Of a stretch of DNA of 64,000 nucleotides, positions 8,596-18,200 are shown in pieces. Made by a program: the position numbers and the translations under genes. Within the stretch, counting starts at the first letter, position 1, and each line of letters begins with the position of its first letter. This stretch comes from Nitrospira tepida (GTDB lineage: Bacteria > Nitrospirota > Nitrospiria > Nitrospirales > Nitrospiraceae): assembly GCF_947241125.1 (NCBI RefSeq), contig NZ_OX365700.1:3380001-3444000 (forward strand), written 5' to 3'. The notes below the pieces were generated by a model. That model had not been told where the DNA came from. It worked only from the letters and a program-made list of their open reading frames with translations, and searched no databases.

Positions 8596-9549
8596 TCACG
8601 GAAGCTTGAGGGTATACCAGGTGGAGATACCCTTCATGCCGTTCCGCTCGACGTTGCTGCCGTCCCAGGCCGCAAACGCGATCGGCACAGAGGCTCCCGC
8701 CTTGAACTGCACATCGTTCGGGTCGCCGGTTTCCAGCGTCCGCTTCACGACCACACGCCAGGTCGGACCGGTGAATCCGCCGCCCTTCACCGAGCCGGAG
8801 GGCTCCCACACGCCGTTGCCGATCACATCCTGATGGGCCTGCGTCGTCAAAGTGCTGAAGCCGTTGGCATTGAGGTCCTCGACCGAGCTCACCCGCAGGG
8901 TCGGATCCGACATGATGTTGCCGGACCAAATACCGGGGTTGAAGGGACCAAGGCTCCGGCCGATCCGATCCGGATAGGTCACGCCGCCGGCCGGTTCTTC
9001 AAAGTAATAATCCCAGAAAATGCCGGGATACTGGTCATCCACATCCCAGAGACCGGCGCTGTCCTTTCCAAGGTCCTTCTGCCACTCGGCGTTCCACCGC
9101 CAGATGTTCACGGTCCCGCCGGACTGCCCCATACACTGGAACGGAGGCGCGCCGGACGTATTCACCGGGAACTGGATGGCGGCCTGGTCGCGGAAGTCCT
9201 GCGGTCCGATCGTCGTATCGTTCTTCGTTTGATCGTTCCACTCGACCCGGAAGCCGATATCCTTGCCGTTCGACACGGCCTTGACGAAGACCGTCTTGAC
9301 GGCGAAGTTCGGGTGCATCGGCGTCGTGATGGTCTGCCCGCTGAGCGGGATCATCACGCCCGGCACCCCTTCCCACTGAGGATTCGCTCCATCCATCGGG
9401 ATGGGGCCCTTGATCGCCTTGACCGGGATCGTCACCGGTTGGCTGACCGCCAGAGGGATCTGCCCAATCGTCAGCATCACGCCGACGACCAGAGCAGAGA
9501 CGAGAATGCCAAACACTAGGCTTTTGCTGCGTGTCTGCACGAGCCTCAT
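8596..9549 (-). CDS. nxrC: Nitrite oxidoreductase gamma subunit (NxrC) candidate
   Basis: This 317-residue exported protein is of the DMSO reductase-family gamma subunit type, which carries heme b. It has a signal peptide ending near LAVSQP, a candidate Met ligand in QCMGQ (Met140) and a candidate Lys ligand in ERNGMK (Lys306), as in EbdC-type proteins. In Nitrospira such proteins are proposed to take electrons from the NxrB iron-sulfur clusters to a periplasmic cytochrome c. The TorD-like chaperone gene directly upstream supports the call. The gene symbol rests on family recognition; nxrA and nxrB are not visible here to confirm the pairing. Confidence 0.8.
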   Translation of the reverse strand: MRLVQTRSKSLVFGILVSALVVGVMLTIGQIPLAVSQPVTIPVKAIKGPIPMDGANPQWEGVPGVMIPLSGQTITTPMHPNFAVKTVFVKAVSNGKDIGFRVEWNDQTKNDTTIGPQDFRDQAAIQFPVNTSGAPPFQCMGQSGGTVNIWRWNAEWQKDLGKDSAGLWDVDDQYPGIFWDYYFEEPAGGVTYPDRIGRSLGPFNPGIWSGNIMSDPTLRVSSVEDLNANGFSTLTTQAHQDVIGNGVWEPSGSVKGGGFTGPTWRVVVKRTLETGDPNDVQFKAGASVPIAFAAWDGSNVERNGMKGISTWYTLKLP

Positions 9550-9663
9550 GAATATGCCCTCCTCTCGATAAGTAGGATTAAGAACTCAAAAACCGTTCAC
9601 CCAAACTCCGCAATAAGTGCATGGAACGCCCCACATGAAAAAACAGCACGGCGATCGTGAGCC

Positions 9664-10617
9664 TTACGCCGTCCCGAACGGCCCTTTCTCCTCCTTTTCC
9701 TCCTGCTTGTCCAGAAAAGACTGCGCCCCGACCTCGCTCAAGAGCATGCTCAATTCGTTACCGCGATCCTGAGCGCCACATTCATAGGTCTGACCTTCTG
9801 GGGCATTGAAGGTGGCGGGACGATAATCCGTTTCAGAATAGGGTTGGGGGGTCACTCCGAGGTACGCAGCCTCGAAGTCCATCCAGGCTCCACAGATATC
9901 GGCGATGAAGCGGAACAGCCCTGAGTCGGACTTCTTGGAGAGCATACGGGAGAACAGGGGAACCCATCGACCGATATGATTCTTGACGAACTTCTTTTGC
10001 GCGTCCACCACGATTTGTGTCTTCTCGGGTCCGTCATGGCACAGCGCATAGGATTCCTTGTAGGCGAGGAAATGCATGAACTCGAGTTCGACGCTCAGGT
10101 GATCCAGACGCTCATGGATATCCTTGGACAGTTCCACGCCGAAGGCTTTGTAGAATCCCGCGATGTCCCCCATCACATGCGATTGGGCGAACACGTGGTC
10201 GTTGCCGAACAAGGTCTCGTAGGGAGGACAATCCAGCGTGATCACGTTGCTGAAGACGCGGCGGTGCTCGGCCTGGAGATCTTCCAGCTTCCAGTTGGAA
10301 CATTCCGCCGCCACCCACCGCTCGACATCGTCGAGCAATTGACCGATGGCCTGCAGCCGATGAGTGGCCCGCTCCCCGCCCGCTCCGGCGAGAGCCTTAT
10401 CAAGCCCTTGGATCGCGGCGCGTCCGTCCTCGACAAATTCACCGGACTGGAGATAGTCGAGAAACTCATCATCCTCGGGGAACAGGAGACTCCACGAGAT
10501 CAACAGATAGACTTTGCTTCGATTGAGCGCTCGCTCGACTGCAGGAGAATCCTTCACTGCTGCTGTGGCGGGAACGACCGTGGCGGAACCGCTGGTGGCA
10601 CTGTGTTTCCCAGTCAT
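9664..10617 (-). CDS. TorD/NarJ-family molybdoenzyme chaperone
   Basis: This 317-residue soluble protein has the all-helical TorD fold signature: an AEHRRVFSNV segment, CPPYETLFG and the ELEFMHFLAYKE helix. Such chaperones bind the signal sequence of a molybdoenzyme and hold it for cofactor insertion before Tat export. The N-terminal 25 residues and the C-terminal lysine/glutamate tail are low complexity. It heads a transcript with nxrC, so the likely client is the NXR catalytic subunit (inference). A near-consensus promoter lies about 100 bases upstream. Confidence 0.88.
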   Translation of the reverse strand: MTGKHSATSGSATVVPATAAVKDSPAVERALNRSKVYLLISWSLLFPEDDEFLDYLQSGEFVEDGRAAIQGLDKALAGAGGERATHRLQAIGQLLDDVERWVAAECSNWKLEDLQAEHRRVFSNVITLDCPPYETLFGNDHVFAQSHVMGDIAGFYKAFGVELSKDIHERLDHLSVELEFMHFLAYKESYALCHDGPEKTQIVVDAQKKFVKNHIGRWVPLFSRMLSKKSDSGLFRFIADICGAWMDFEAAYLGVTPQPYSETDYRPATFNAPEGQTYECGAQDRGNELSMLLSEVGAQSFLDKQEEKEEKGPFGTA

Positions 10618-10713
10618 TCTATTTTCACCCCCTCGGTTTTACACTCGATGGAAACGCGATCGTTTCCGTCGATGATCTGCATCGAGCGCACAAACCTGTG
10701 GCCAGGCTGGCGT

Positions 10714-10742
10714 ATCATAGGTAAAGGACAAAACTGTGTCAA
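10714..10742 (-). promoter_or_regulatory. Strong sigma-70 promoter for torD-nxrC
   Basis: On the minus strand a perfect TTGACA is followed after exactly 17 bases by TATGAT. It sits about 100 bases upstream of the TorD start, as expected for a highly expressed unit. Confidence 0.75.
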
Positions 10743-10883
10743 GCAAGAACCATAGGCCGCCTCCTGCTGCTCAAAAATTCCCGGCAGCCCCCCTGCCCCG
10801 GCGAGATCCCTCTTGACATGTCCTGAATTCCCCCCTCTCCATACCTCTCCTCGCGGAGGCCCTCAGGACTGCCGGACAGGCTC

Positions 10884-11492
10884 CTAGGAGGCCGGGACGC
10901 GGGGCGGATAGACCTTGATGGCCACCTTATCATTGACGGATTTGCATATATGTTCGCAGATTCCGCATCCGACGCACCGGTCGTCGAGCACGTGCAAGCG
11001 CATCGTCTCAAAATCCATCTCCAGCGCGTGCATCGGGCATTGTGACACACAGGCGTGACACCCCTGACCGGCCGTACAGAATCGATGGGACACGACGGCC
11101 AGGCCCATCCGGACCTCCGCGCGATCGGCAAGGGTGAGCAAGGCGTCGGTCGCGCAGGATTGGATGCAAGGGGTATCGTCGCACAGATAGCACGGCGCCT
11201 GATCGGGATAGATCACCGGCGTACCATCCCCTGTGTGGAAGCCGATGCTGCCATGGGGACAGGCCTTGGCACAATCCTGGCAGCGCGTACACCGTTCTAA
11301 AAACAGCGCCTCTTCCACGGCGCCGGGAGGGCGAAGAAAATCCGGCCGGGGCGGCGCGGGGGCAGCCACTGGCTGCGGCTTGACATCGCTTTGTTTCTTA
11401 AATTCGTAGGCCGCCCGAGCAATGGAAACGACCGAATCCTTGAAAAATTGGCGGCGCCCGTATTCGTCCTTGGCTGCCATGACTCGTGCCAC
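10884..11492 (-). CDS. Ferredoxin-like protein with four [4Fe-4S] motifs (NapF/NapG-like)
   Basis: This 202-residue protein has four cysteine groups: CTRCQDCAKACP, CYLCDDTPCIQSC, CTAGQGCHACVSQCP and CVGCGICEHIC. This is the arrangement of NapF/NapG/MauM-type proteins with four [4Fe-4S] clusters. The start ARVMAAKDEYGRRQFFKDS contains an RRQFF stretch recalling a Tat motif, but no clear hydrophobic core follows, so the protein is more likely cytoplasmic like NapF. It could feed electrons to, or help mature, the molybdoenzyme whose chaperone lies next to it. Confidence 0.85.
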   Translation of the reverse strand: MARVMAAKDEYGRRQFFKDSVVSIARAAYEFKKQSDVKPQPVAAPAPPRPDFLRPPGAVEEALFLERCTRCQDCAKACPHGSIGFHTGDGTPVIYPDQAPCYLCDDTPCIQSCATDALLTLADRAEVRMGLAVVSHRFCTAGQGCHACVSQCPMHALEMDFETMRLHVLDDRCVGCGICEHICKSVNDKVAIKVYPPRVPAS

Positions 11493-11512
11493 GCCTCTTC
11501 CTCTACATAATA

Positions 11513-12511
11513 TTACATGACGCCGTCGGCGCGGAGCTTATACACCTCGACGCACCGGTCACAGGCTCCGTACTGCACATCCCAGCCGGGATGGTTCTCG
11601 CGAATGAAGTCGAGCACGTATCCTTCCACCTTTGTGTCGAGGTCTTCGACCCACGAGTACGTCGGAAAGCGACAGAGCGGACAGGGGAACCCGGGCATGA
11701 GCATGACCTTGTTCTGGGTCTCCGGGACCTCGCCGCCCTCCACATCGATCGCCCGGTCCATAACCCGAAGCGTATCGGTGGCCATTTCCACGAGTTCGGA
11801 ATGGTTGAAGGTCTCGGTCTGCCAGAGCCCTTCAAACACCGATTTCAACTGTGGCGGCGGGATCTTCCGATACCAGGACCGGAATTCCTTGAACCGATCC
11901 TGCTTGGTCAGCATCATTTCCTTGCCCGCCCGCTCGAGCCGGCTGTCCACATACAGCGACCAGAGCACCCGGTAGCGCTGGAGGATGAGGGTTTCTTCTC
12001 CCGGATTCTGGCCGACTTTGGTGTCCGGATCGTAACCGAACTCCGGATCCAGCATGTCCGCAATGTGCATCAGCTCGTGGCGGCAATAGCGGGAGAGCGC
12101 GGGATCGTAAAAACGTCTCGGGATCAGCTTGATGCCGACCCCCTTCAATCCCTTCTGCTCGAACTGCTTGGCGAGGTCCTGCTCGACGGCGCCCCACTTG
12201 CGAAGAATATCGACGCCCTCTTCCGCCTCCTTCAGGACCCCCTTGATCAACACGATCCCGACCCGCTCCTTGAGAATGGGATATTCGTCGAACGCCGAGT
12301 TGATGATGTCGGAAAACCCCCAGGTGCCGAACAGATATTGGTAGAGCTTCTTGAATTCCGGCTCCCGGTCCTCCAGCGTGTACTTTTCATAGATGGGATC
12401 CGCCAACTCGTGAAACTCCTTGTAATAGGTCGGGTCCCCCTCGCGTTCCGTTTTCTCGATGAAGGAATCAATGACTTCTTGCAGCAACGCCGGTTGAAAT
12501 CGGATGTCCAT
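11513..12511 (-). CDS. Unrecognised protein with HExxH and two CxxC motifs
   Basis: I do not recognise this 332-residue soluble protein by name. It has RHELMH (HExxH, residues 145-149), as in zinc metalloproteases and some other metalloproteins, and two CxxC pairs, CPLC (277-280) and CDRC (317-320), that could form a zinc ribbon. The rest is mostly helical and charged. The ferredoxin gene follows 20 bases downstream, and the pair points towards nxrC. A role as an accessory factor for NXR maturation is possible but rests on position only. Confidence 0.7.
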   Translation of the reverse strand: MDIRFQPALLQEVIDSFIEKTEREGDPTYYKEFHELADPIYEKYTLEDREPEFKKLYQYLFGTWGFSDIINSAFDEYPILKERVGIVLIKGVLKEAEEGVDILRKWGAVEQDLAKQFEQKGLKGVGIKLIPRRFYDPALSRYCRHELMHIADMLDPEFGYDPDTKVGQNPGEETLILQRYRVLWSLYVDSRLERAGKEMMLTKQDRFKEFRSWYRKIPPPQLKSVFEGLWQTETFNHSELVEMATDTLRVMDRAIDVEGGEVPETQNKVMLMPGFPCPLCRFPTYSWVEDLDTKVEGYVLDFIRENHPGWDVQYGACDRCVEVYKLRADGVM

Positions 12512-12592
12512 TCGTCCCCTCTCTCTGGTAGAGCCTGCACACTACGCGCGGGTGATCGCGGTCCGCCCTGCGCAAGGGCGCCGTTCACCGGC

Positions 12593-12622
12593 TTGACTTG
12601 GCTTTGAGCCATTGCCTATGAT
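12593..12622 (+). promoter_or_regulatory. Candidate promoter for the WD40 gene
   Basis: TTGACT and TATGAT are separated by 18 bases on the plus strand, about 110 bases ahead of the WD40 start. It partly interleaves with an opposing promoter-like sequence at 12636-12665. Confidence 0.5.
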
Positions 12623-12635
12623 TTGGGCTTCCACG

Positions 12636-12665
12636 ATTATACCGATCGGTTTTCCTCCAATGCAA
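12636..12665 (-). promoter_or_regulatory. Candidate promoter for the HExxH-ferredoxin pair
   Basis: On the minus strand a perfect TATAAT lies 18 bases after TTGCAT. The match at the -35 element is weak, but the -10 element is exact and the position, about 125 bases before the gene start at 12511, is right. Confidence 0.5.
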
Positions 12666-12734
12666 ACCGGTCCCTGAGCCGGGGCGGGGCACGACGCACG
12701 TTCCGGACGACGAACCGCCAACAAGGATGACGGC

Positions 12735-13841
12735 ATGAGCGAGCACACGAGCCACACCCAGACCGTTCCTTCTCCTTCCGTGTCCACGGTTCCGCCACCG
12801 TCCCCGCCGGCGGAACCGGTCAATCTGTTGGACCATTGGAAGGCCGGATGCCGCGAAGTCCGTACCTTCCGCGGCCACACCCATGGGATCTGGACCGTCG
12901 CCTACTCGCCCGACGGGCAAACCCTGGCAAGCGGCGGCGTGGACCGTCTCGTCAGGATTTGGGATATCGAGACCGGCCGCCTCCTGCGCTCGCTACGCGG
13001 GCACACGCAGGACATCCGCGTGGCCCTGTTTACGCCGGACGGCCAGGCGCTCGCCACCGGGAGCGACGACCGCACGATCCGCCTCTGGAATCCTCAGACG
13101 GGCGAACCCAAGAAGCTCCTCTTTACCCGTTACGACCACAACGTCGTCAGCCTCTCGATTTCGCCCGACGGCCTGATGATGGCGCGCGGCGCGTACAACA
13201 AGGACATCAAAATCTGGGAGGTCACCACCGGAACCGAGTTGATGACCCTCCTCGGCAAAGACCAATACGACAACCACTGGTCCGTCTGTGTCGCCTTCTC
13301 GCCCGACGGCGTCCATCTGGCCAGCGGCAACGACATCGGCAAAATCAAGCTGTGGGAAGTGCTGCCGAGCGGGGAAGAGAAACTCACGATCGCCGGCCAT
13401 TGGAAAGACGACGAGGAGGATACGACCGAGACCCGCGGGTATTACATAATTGACGAGGGCAGCTTCCAGAAGCCGATGGATTACTGGATCGGCGCGTTGA
13501 CCTTCACGCCGGACGGAAAGTATCTGATTTCCGGCAGCCGCGACACCACCATCAAGTTCTTTGAGATGCCCACGCTCAATGAAGTCCGCATGTTGAAGGG
13601 CCATGCGGCATGGGTCCGCGCGTTGACGATCTCGCCGGACGGCAGGGTGCTGGTCAGCGCCAGCGACGACAATACGATCAAGATGTGGGACCTCGCCACA
13701 GGGCGTCCGGTACGGACCCTGAAGGGCCACACCGGCCCCATCCGCAGCATCGCCTTCTCGCCGGACGGCCGCCGGCTGGCCAGTGGATCGTGGGACCGTA
13801 CCGTGAAGTTGTGGGAGGGCGGGACCGAGACGGAGGGCTGA
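12735..13841 (+). CDS. WD40-repeat protein
   Basis: This 368-residue protein consists of about seven WD40 repeats, with recurring elements such as SPDGQTLASGG, VRIWDIETG, TIRLWNPQTG and VKLWEGG. A Pro/Ser-rich N-terminus of some 35 residues precedes the propeller and there is no signal peptide. WD40 propellers are protein-interaction platforms. Bacterial stand-alone members are usually of unknown role, and nothing here names a partner. The gene is convergent with the response regulator gene, whose stop is four bases away. Confidence 0.88.
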   Translation: MSEHTSHTQTVPSPSVSTVPPPSPPAEPVNLLDHWKAGCREVRTFRGHTHGIWTVAYSPDGQTLASGGVDRLVRIWDIETGRLLRSLRGHTQDIRVALFTPDGQALATGSDDRTIRLWNPQTGEPKKLLFTRYDHNVVSLSISPDGLMMARGAYNKDIKIWEVTTGTELMTLLGKDQYDNHWSVCVAFSPDGVHLASGNDIGKIKLWEVLPSGEEKLTIAGHWKDDEEDTTETRGYYIIDEGSFQKPMDYWIGALTFTPDGKYLISGSRDTTIKFFEMPTLNEVRMLKGHAAWVRALTISPDGRVLVSASDDNTIKMWDLATGRPVRTLKGHTGPIRSIAFSPDGRRLASGSWDRTVKLWEGGTETEG

Positions 13842-13844
13842 CGG

Positions 13845-15284
13845 TCAGTCTTCCTCCGGCTCCGTGGCGCCGATCGCGATCCCGTAGCGTTTGCACTTCT
13901 CCCAGAGTCCCTTTCGGGACAGGCCGAGGATCTTCGCCGCCATCGTCTTGCTGCCTTCGGTTTGGGCCAGCACCGAGAGGATGTACTCCCGCTCGAACCG
14001 TTCCCGGGCCGTCGCCAGCGACTCGCTCGCATCCTTCCGCTCGATCCGCCCGGTGAGCCCCTCGCTGCAGAATCCGCATGTCTCCTGGGGCATGCCGCCC
14101 AGGAATGGACAGGTCGCATAGCCGCACAGGTCCCAGGGCTGGATCTCCTCGCGCTCCCGCCCGAGCGCGACGGCCCGTTCGATCATATTCTCCAGCTCGC
14201 GCACGTTGCCGGGGAAGGAGTAGCGCAACAGCAGCTCCTCCGCCGCGGGCGAGAGGCCCTTGATCGCCTTCTTGACGTGCTCCGAGCGGTTGCCCAACAC
14301 ATGCTCGGCCAGCATCAGCACGTCTTCCCGCCGCTCGCGCAGCGGCGGCAACATGATCGGCACGACGTTCAGCCGGTAATACAGATCCTCCCGAAACCGA
14401 CCCTGCGTCACTTCCTTTTTCAAGTCCTTCTGGGTCGCGCAGATCAACCGCACATCGACCTCGATGGTTTCGTTGCCCCCGACCCGCTCGAACTGGCGCT
14501 CTTGCAACACCCGCAGCAACTTGACCTGGACGACCAGCGAGATCTCTCCGATCTCATCGAGAAACAACGTGCCCCGGTGAGCCAGCTCGAACCGGCCTTT
14601 CCGCTGGCGCAACGCTCCGGTAAACGCCCCTTTCTCATGCCCGAACAATTCGGCCTCCAACAGCGTTTCGGGAAGGGCAGCGCAACTGACCTTAATGAAC
14701 GCCTGATCCTTGCGGGGACTGTGGTGATGGATCGCATTGGCAACCAGTTCCTTGCCGGTCCCGCTCTCGCCGACCACGAGGACCGTGGAGTCCGTGCCGG
14801 CGACGAGCTTGACCTTCTCCAGCACCGCCCGCATCCGCTCGTTGCGCCCCACGATGCCTTGAAAGTTGAACTTGCCTTCCAACTGCTGCCGCAACTGCTG
14901 GTTCTCCCGTTTCAGAGCCTGGACCTTGGACAGCCGCTCCACCACCAACAGCAGCTCGTCCATCTGAAACGGCTTGGTGATGTAGTCGTAGGCCCCGGCC
15001 TTCATGGCATTCACCGCCGTCTCCACCGATCCATGCGCCGTGATCATGATCGCTTCGGTCCGCCGGGAGGGTTCCTTGCAGAGTTGCAACAGGCCGAGGC
15101 CGTCGATCCCCGGCAACTGAAGGTCCGTGATGAGGATGTCGAACTGGCCCTTGAGCAGGAGATCCTTGCCCTCGTTCCCGGTCGCCGCGGCCTGGACGTC
15201 ATAGCCGACGGCCTTCAAGGCGTCGAGCATGGACAGCCGCATCAGCGGCTCATCGTCGACAAGGAGAATCGAGGTCGGACTCAT
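13845..15284 (-). CDS. NtrC-family sigma-54-dependent response regulator with a cysteine cluster
   Basis: The 479-residue protein has a receiver domain (LLVDDEP, phospho-acceptor Asp in ITDLQLPG, Lys in TKPF), an AAA+ domain (GESGTGKE Walker A and the GAFTGA sigma-54 contact loop) and a C-terminal Fis-type helix-turn-helix. I chose the ATG at 15284 because it overlaps the kinase stop by four bases (ATGA). Between the AAA+ and DNA-binding parts lie four closely spaced cysteines, CGYATCPFLGGMPQETCGFC, which is unusual and could bind a metal or sense redox state. It activates sigma-54 promoters; its targets are unknown. Confidence 0.92.
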   Translation of the reverse strand: MSPTSILLVDDEPLMRLSMLDALKAVGYDVQAAATGNEGKDLLLKGQFDILITDLQLPGIDGLGLLQLCKEPSRRTEAIMITAHGSVETAVNAMKAGAYDYITKPFQMDELLLVVERLSKVQALKRENQQLRQQLEGKFNFQGIVGRNERMRAVLEKVKLVAGTDSTVLVVGESGTGKELVANAIHHHSPRKDQAFIKVSCAALPETLLEAELFGHEKGAFTGALRQRKGRFELAHRGTLFLDEIGEISLVVQVKLLRVLQERQFERVGGNETIEVDVRLICATQKDLKKEVTQGRFREDLYYRLNVVPIMLPPLRERREDVLMLAEHVLGNRSEHVKKAIKGLSPAAEELLLRYSFPGNVRELENMIERAVALGREREEIQPWDLCGYATCPFLGGMPQETCGFCSEGLTGRIERKDASESLATARERFEREYILSVLAQTEGSKTMAAKILGLSRKGLWEKCKRYGIAIGATEPEED

Positions 15285-18200
15285 CGCGCCTTCTCGGTGG
15301 GATAGGATTCCCGTACCACAGGCAAACACAGGGTGAACGTCGAGCCCCGCCCGACCTCGCTGTCCACCAACAGCCGGCCCCCGTGGCGCTCGACGATCCC
15401 GAGGCTCACGGACAATCCCAGTCCCGTGCCCTCTCCGGTGGCCTTGGTCGTGAAGAACGGATCAAAAATGCGCGGGAGAATATGCGGCGGAATGCCGCAG
15501 CCCGAATCCTGGACCTGAACCTGGCACACCCCTTCGATCACGCGCGTGCGGATCGAAACCTTGCCGCCGCCCCGCAGCGCCTGCACGGCATTGAGCACGA
15601 GATTCATGAGCACTTGCTCGATCATGTGGCGGTCGATCATCAGCGCCGGCAGGTCCCGGCCGAGCTGCGTATCCAGTACGATATGGTTGGCCACGAAAAT
15701 ATGGTTCGTCAGCACCAGCACCCGATCGACTACGCTGTTGATGTCCGTCGGGGCTAACTCCGGCTCGTGCTGTTGTGAGAAGTCCAGCAATTGCCGGACG
15801 ATCTTCTGGACCCGCCGCAGCCCGTCTTCGATCGCCGAGAGATACTCCTCCTGCCGGGCCGGCGGCAACGTGCCCTTGCGGAAGTTGTAGAGGCAATTGA
15901 GAATCCCGCCCAGCGGGTTGTTGATCTCGTGCGCCACGCCGGCCGCCAGCTTGCCGACCGACGCCAATTTTTCTGAATTTCTCACGTATTGCTCGAACCG
16001 CTTCTTGTCCGTCATGTCGCGCGCAATGCCGAGCACGCCCGTCACGCGGCCGTCCGAATCGCAGAGCGGCGAGACGCTGACCATGACCGAGCGCGGCTCT
16101 CCGGACTTGCTGACGACCTCGACCTCATACACCTGCTTCGCGCCGATATCCAAGGTGTTCTTGAGCCGCCGGCCGCGGTGCCGTTTGGAGAGCAGCGAGA
16201 GATACGGCCGCCCGATCAGGTCGTCTTTGCGATACCCCCAGGACTCAACCTGGCCGTTCACATAGGTGAATCGCTGATCCACGTCCAGGGTATAGATGAC
16301 GTCGTTGGCGTTTTCGAGCAGGTTTTCAAGGTATTGCTTCGTCTCCTCGATCTCGCGCGTCCGTTCCCGCACCTTCACTTCCAGCTCTTCGCGGTGGCTT
16401 TGCAGCTCCCGCTCCAGCCGCTTCCGTTCCGTGATGTCCCGAACCTGGACGATCACGGTGGGAAGTTCCCCGGTTTCCACGCGAATGAGATCGATCTCGG
16501 CATGCCGCTCCTCCCCCTCGCCGGTCAGCACGACCATTTCTTGCGTCGGCACGCGGCGTTGCCCCTGCACCAATGTCCCGATCATGCAGGCCAGATCTTC
16601 ATGATACCGGGCGGGCACGACGTCCAGAATCCGGCGCCCCACCATCTCCTGTTCGCGGTAGCCCAACACCTGCTCTTCCCGCTTGTTGACCGCCACCACG
16701 ATCCCATTGTGATCCACCATGAAGACCGAATCCGCCACGAAATCGAACAGGGCCTTGTACCGCGCTTGCGAGGTCGATAATTCGTGGGTCCGGTCGGCGA
16801 CCTCCTGCTCAAGCTGCAGCGTATAGCGTTGCAGCTTCTGCTCCAATTGCTTGCGGTCCGATACGTCTCGCACGAAGGCCCTGGAATAGACCAGGCCGTG
16901 GCTTTCCGGATCGAACAGGGCGGTTGTGTGAATCTCCACGTCGATCGGCCGCCCGTCCTTGGTGAGGAACACCGTTTCGATTCGGCTGTGTCCCTTGGCA
17001 AGGAGCTGCTCCAAATAAGCCAGGATCTCGGGCTCCCGGCCCTTGGGCACGACCTCCCACAACCGCATCGCGAGCATTTCATCCAGGCTGTAGCCCAGCT
17101 TCTCCAGCTCGGTCTTGTTGACGTGCACGAACTGGCCGGTGCGGTCGAGCTGATGAATCATTTCCGGAGAGTTTTCGATCAGATCACGATAACGCTCCTG
17201 CAGCCGGCGCATGTCGGACATGGTTTGTTGCAACCGTCCGAACGAATCCTTCAGATTGGCCGCCATGTGGTTGAACGCCAGCGCCAATTCTTCGATCTCG
17301 TCGCCCGTCTTGAGATCGAGGCGGTGGTCGAGTTCTCCACTGCCGAGGCGTTGGGCCCCCTCCCGCAGCGTGCGGATCGGCTTGACGATACGCCGCGCCA
17401 CCGCGATCCCCGTGCCCCACAAGACCGCGAAGACCACGAGCCCGTACAGCGCCACCTTCAACAGCAGCCGGTTCAATGACGCATAGGTTTCCTCCGGGCT
17501 CTGCCGCACGAAGGTGATCCAGCGCCGCCCCCCGAGGCTGCCCGGCACCAAATCCTCGCCCAGCCGCACCGGGGCAAATCCCACGATCCCCTGCCGACCG
17601 CCGTGCGTGTCGTTCTCGACTTCCGCCCACCCGCCGTGGACGGTCGCCAGGGCTTGCACGACATCCGGCCCGACCACGTGCTCCTCCAACGCCAGCACCG
17701 GGCACATCAGCACGGCGCCGTCCGTACCCAGCAGCATGGCATGCCCGGTCTGGCCGACCACGACCTCGGAAATCGCGTGGAACAGCGCGTCGCGGCGCAA
17801 TAATACGGTCACTGCCCCGATCACCGTCTTGCGTTGATCGTCGATGATCGCCACCGAAACGCTCAGGACGTGGGTGCCGTAGGAGGGATCGAAATAGAGG
17901 TCGCTGACGTAGACCCGATTCCCCTCGTCCTTCCTGATCCCCTGCCACCAGGGCGCCGTGCCATAATCATACTCGACCTGGGGAATGGAACTCACCACCA
18001 GCGCACCACGTTCATCGGTGACGAAAATGCCGACGTAATCCGACTTGCGGACATCGTGCCACCGGATCAGATAGTTGGTCACGATCCGGTTGATGAACAG
18101 CGGAAACTCGCTGCCTTTGGCCCGGTTCTTCCATCGTTGTTGCCAGTCCCTGATAAAGGCGCGAATCTGCTCCTCGCTCTTGCCTTCATAACTGCGGTTG

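Noticed and set aside
87-12511. Search for nxrA and nxrB in the NXR accessory block
   Set aside because: No large molybdopterin subunit or NarH-like iron-sulfur subunit is encoded in the window.
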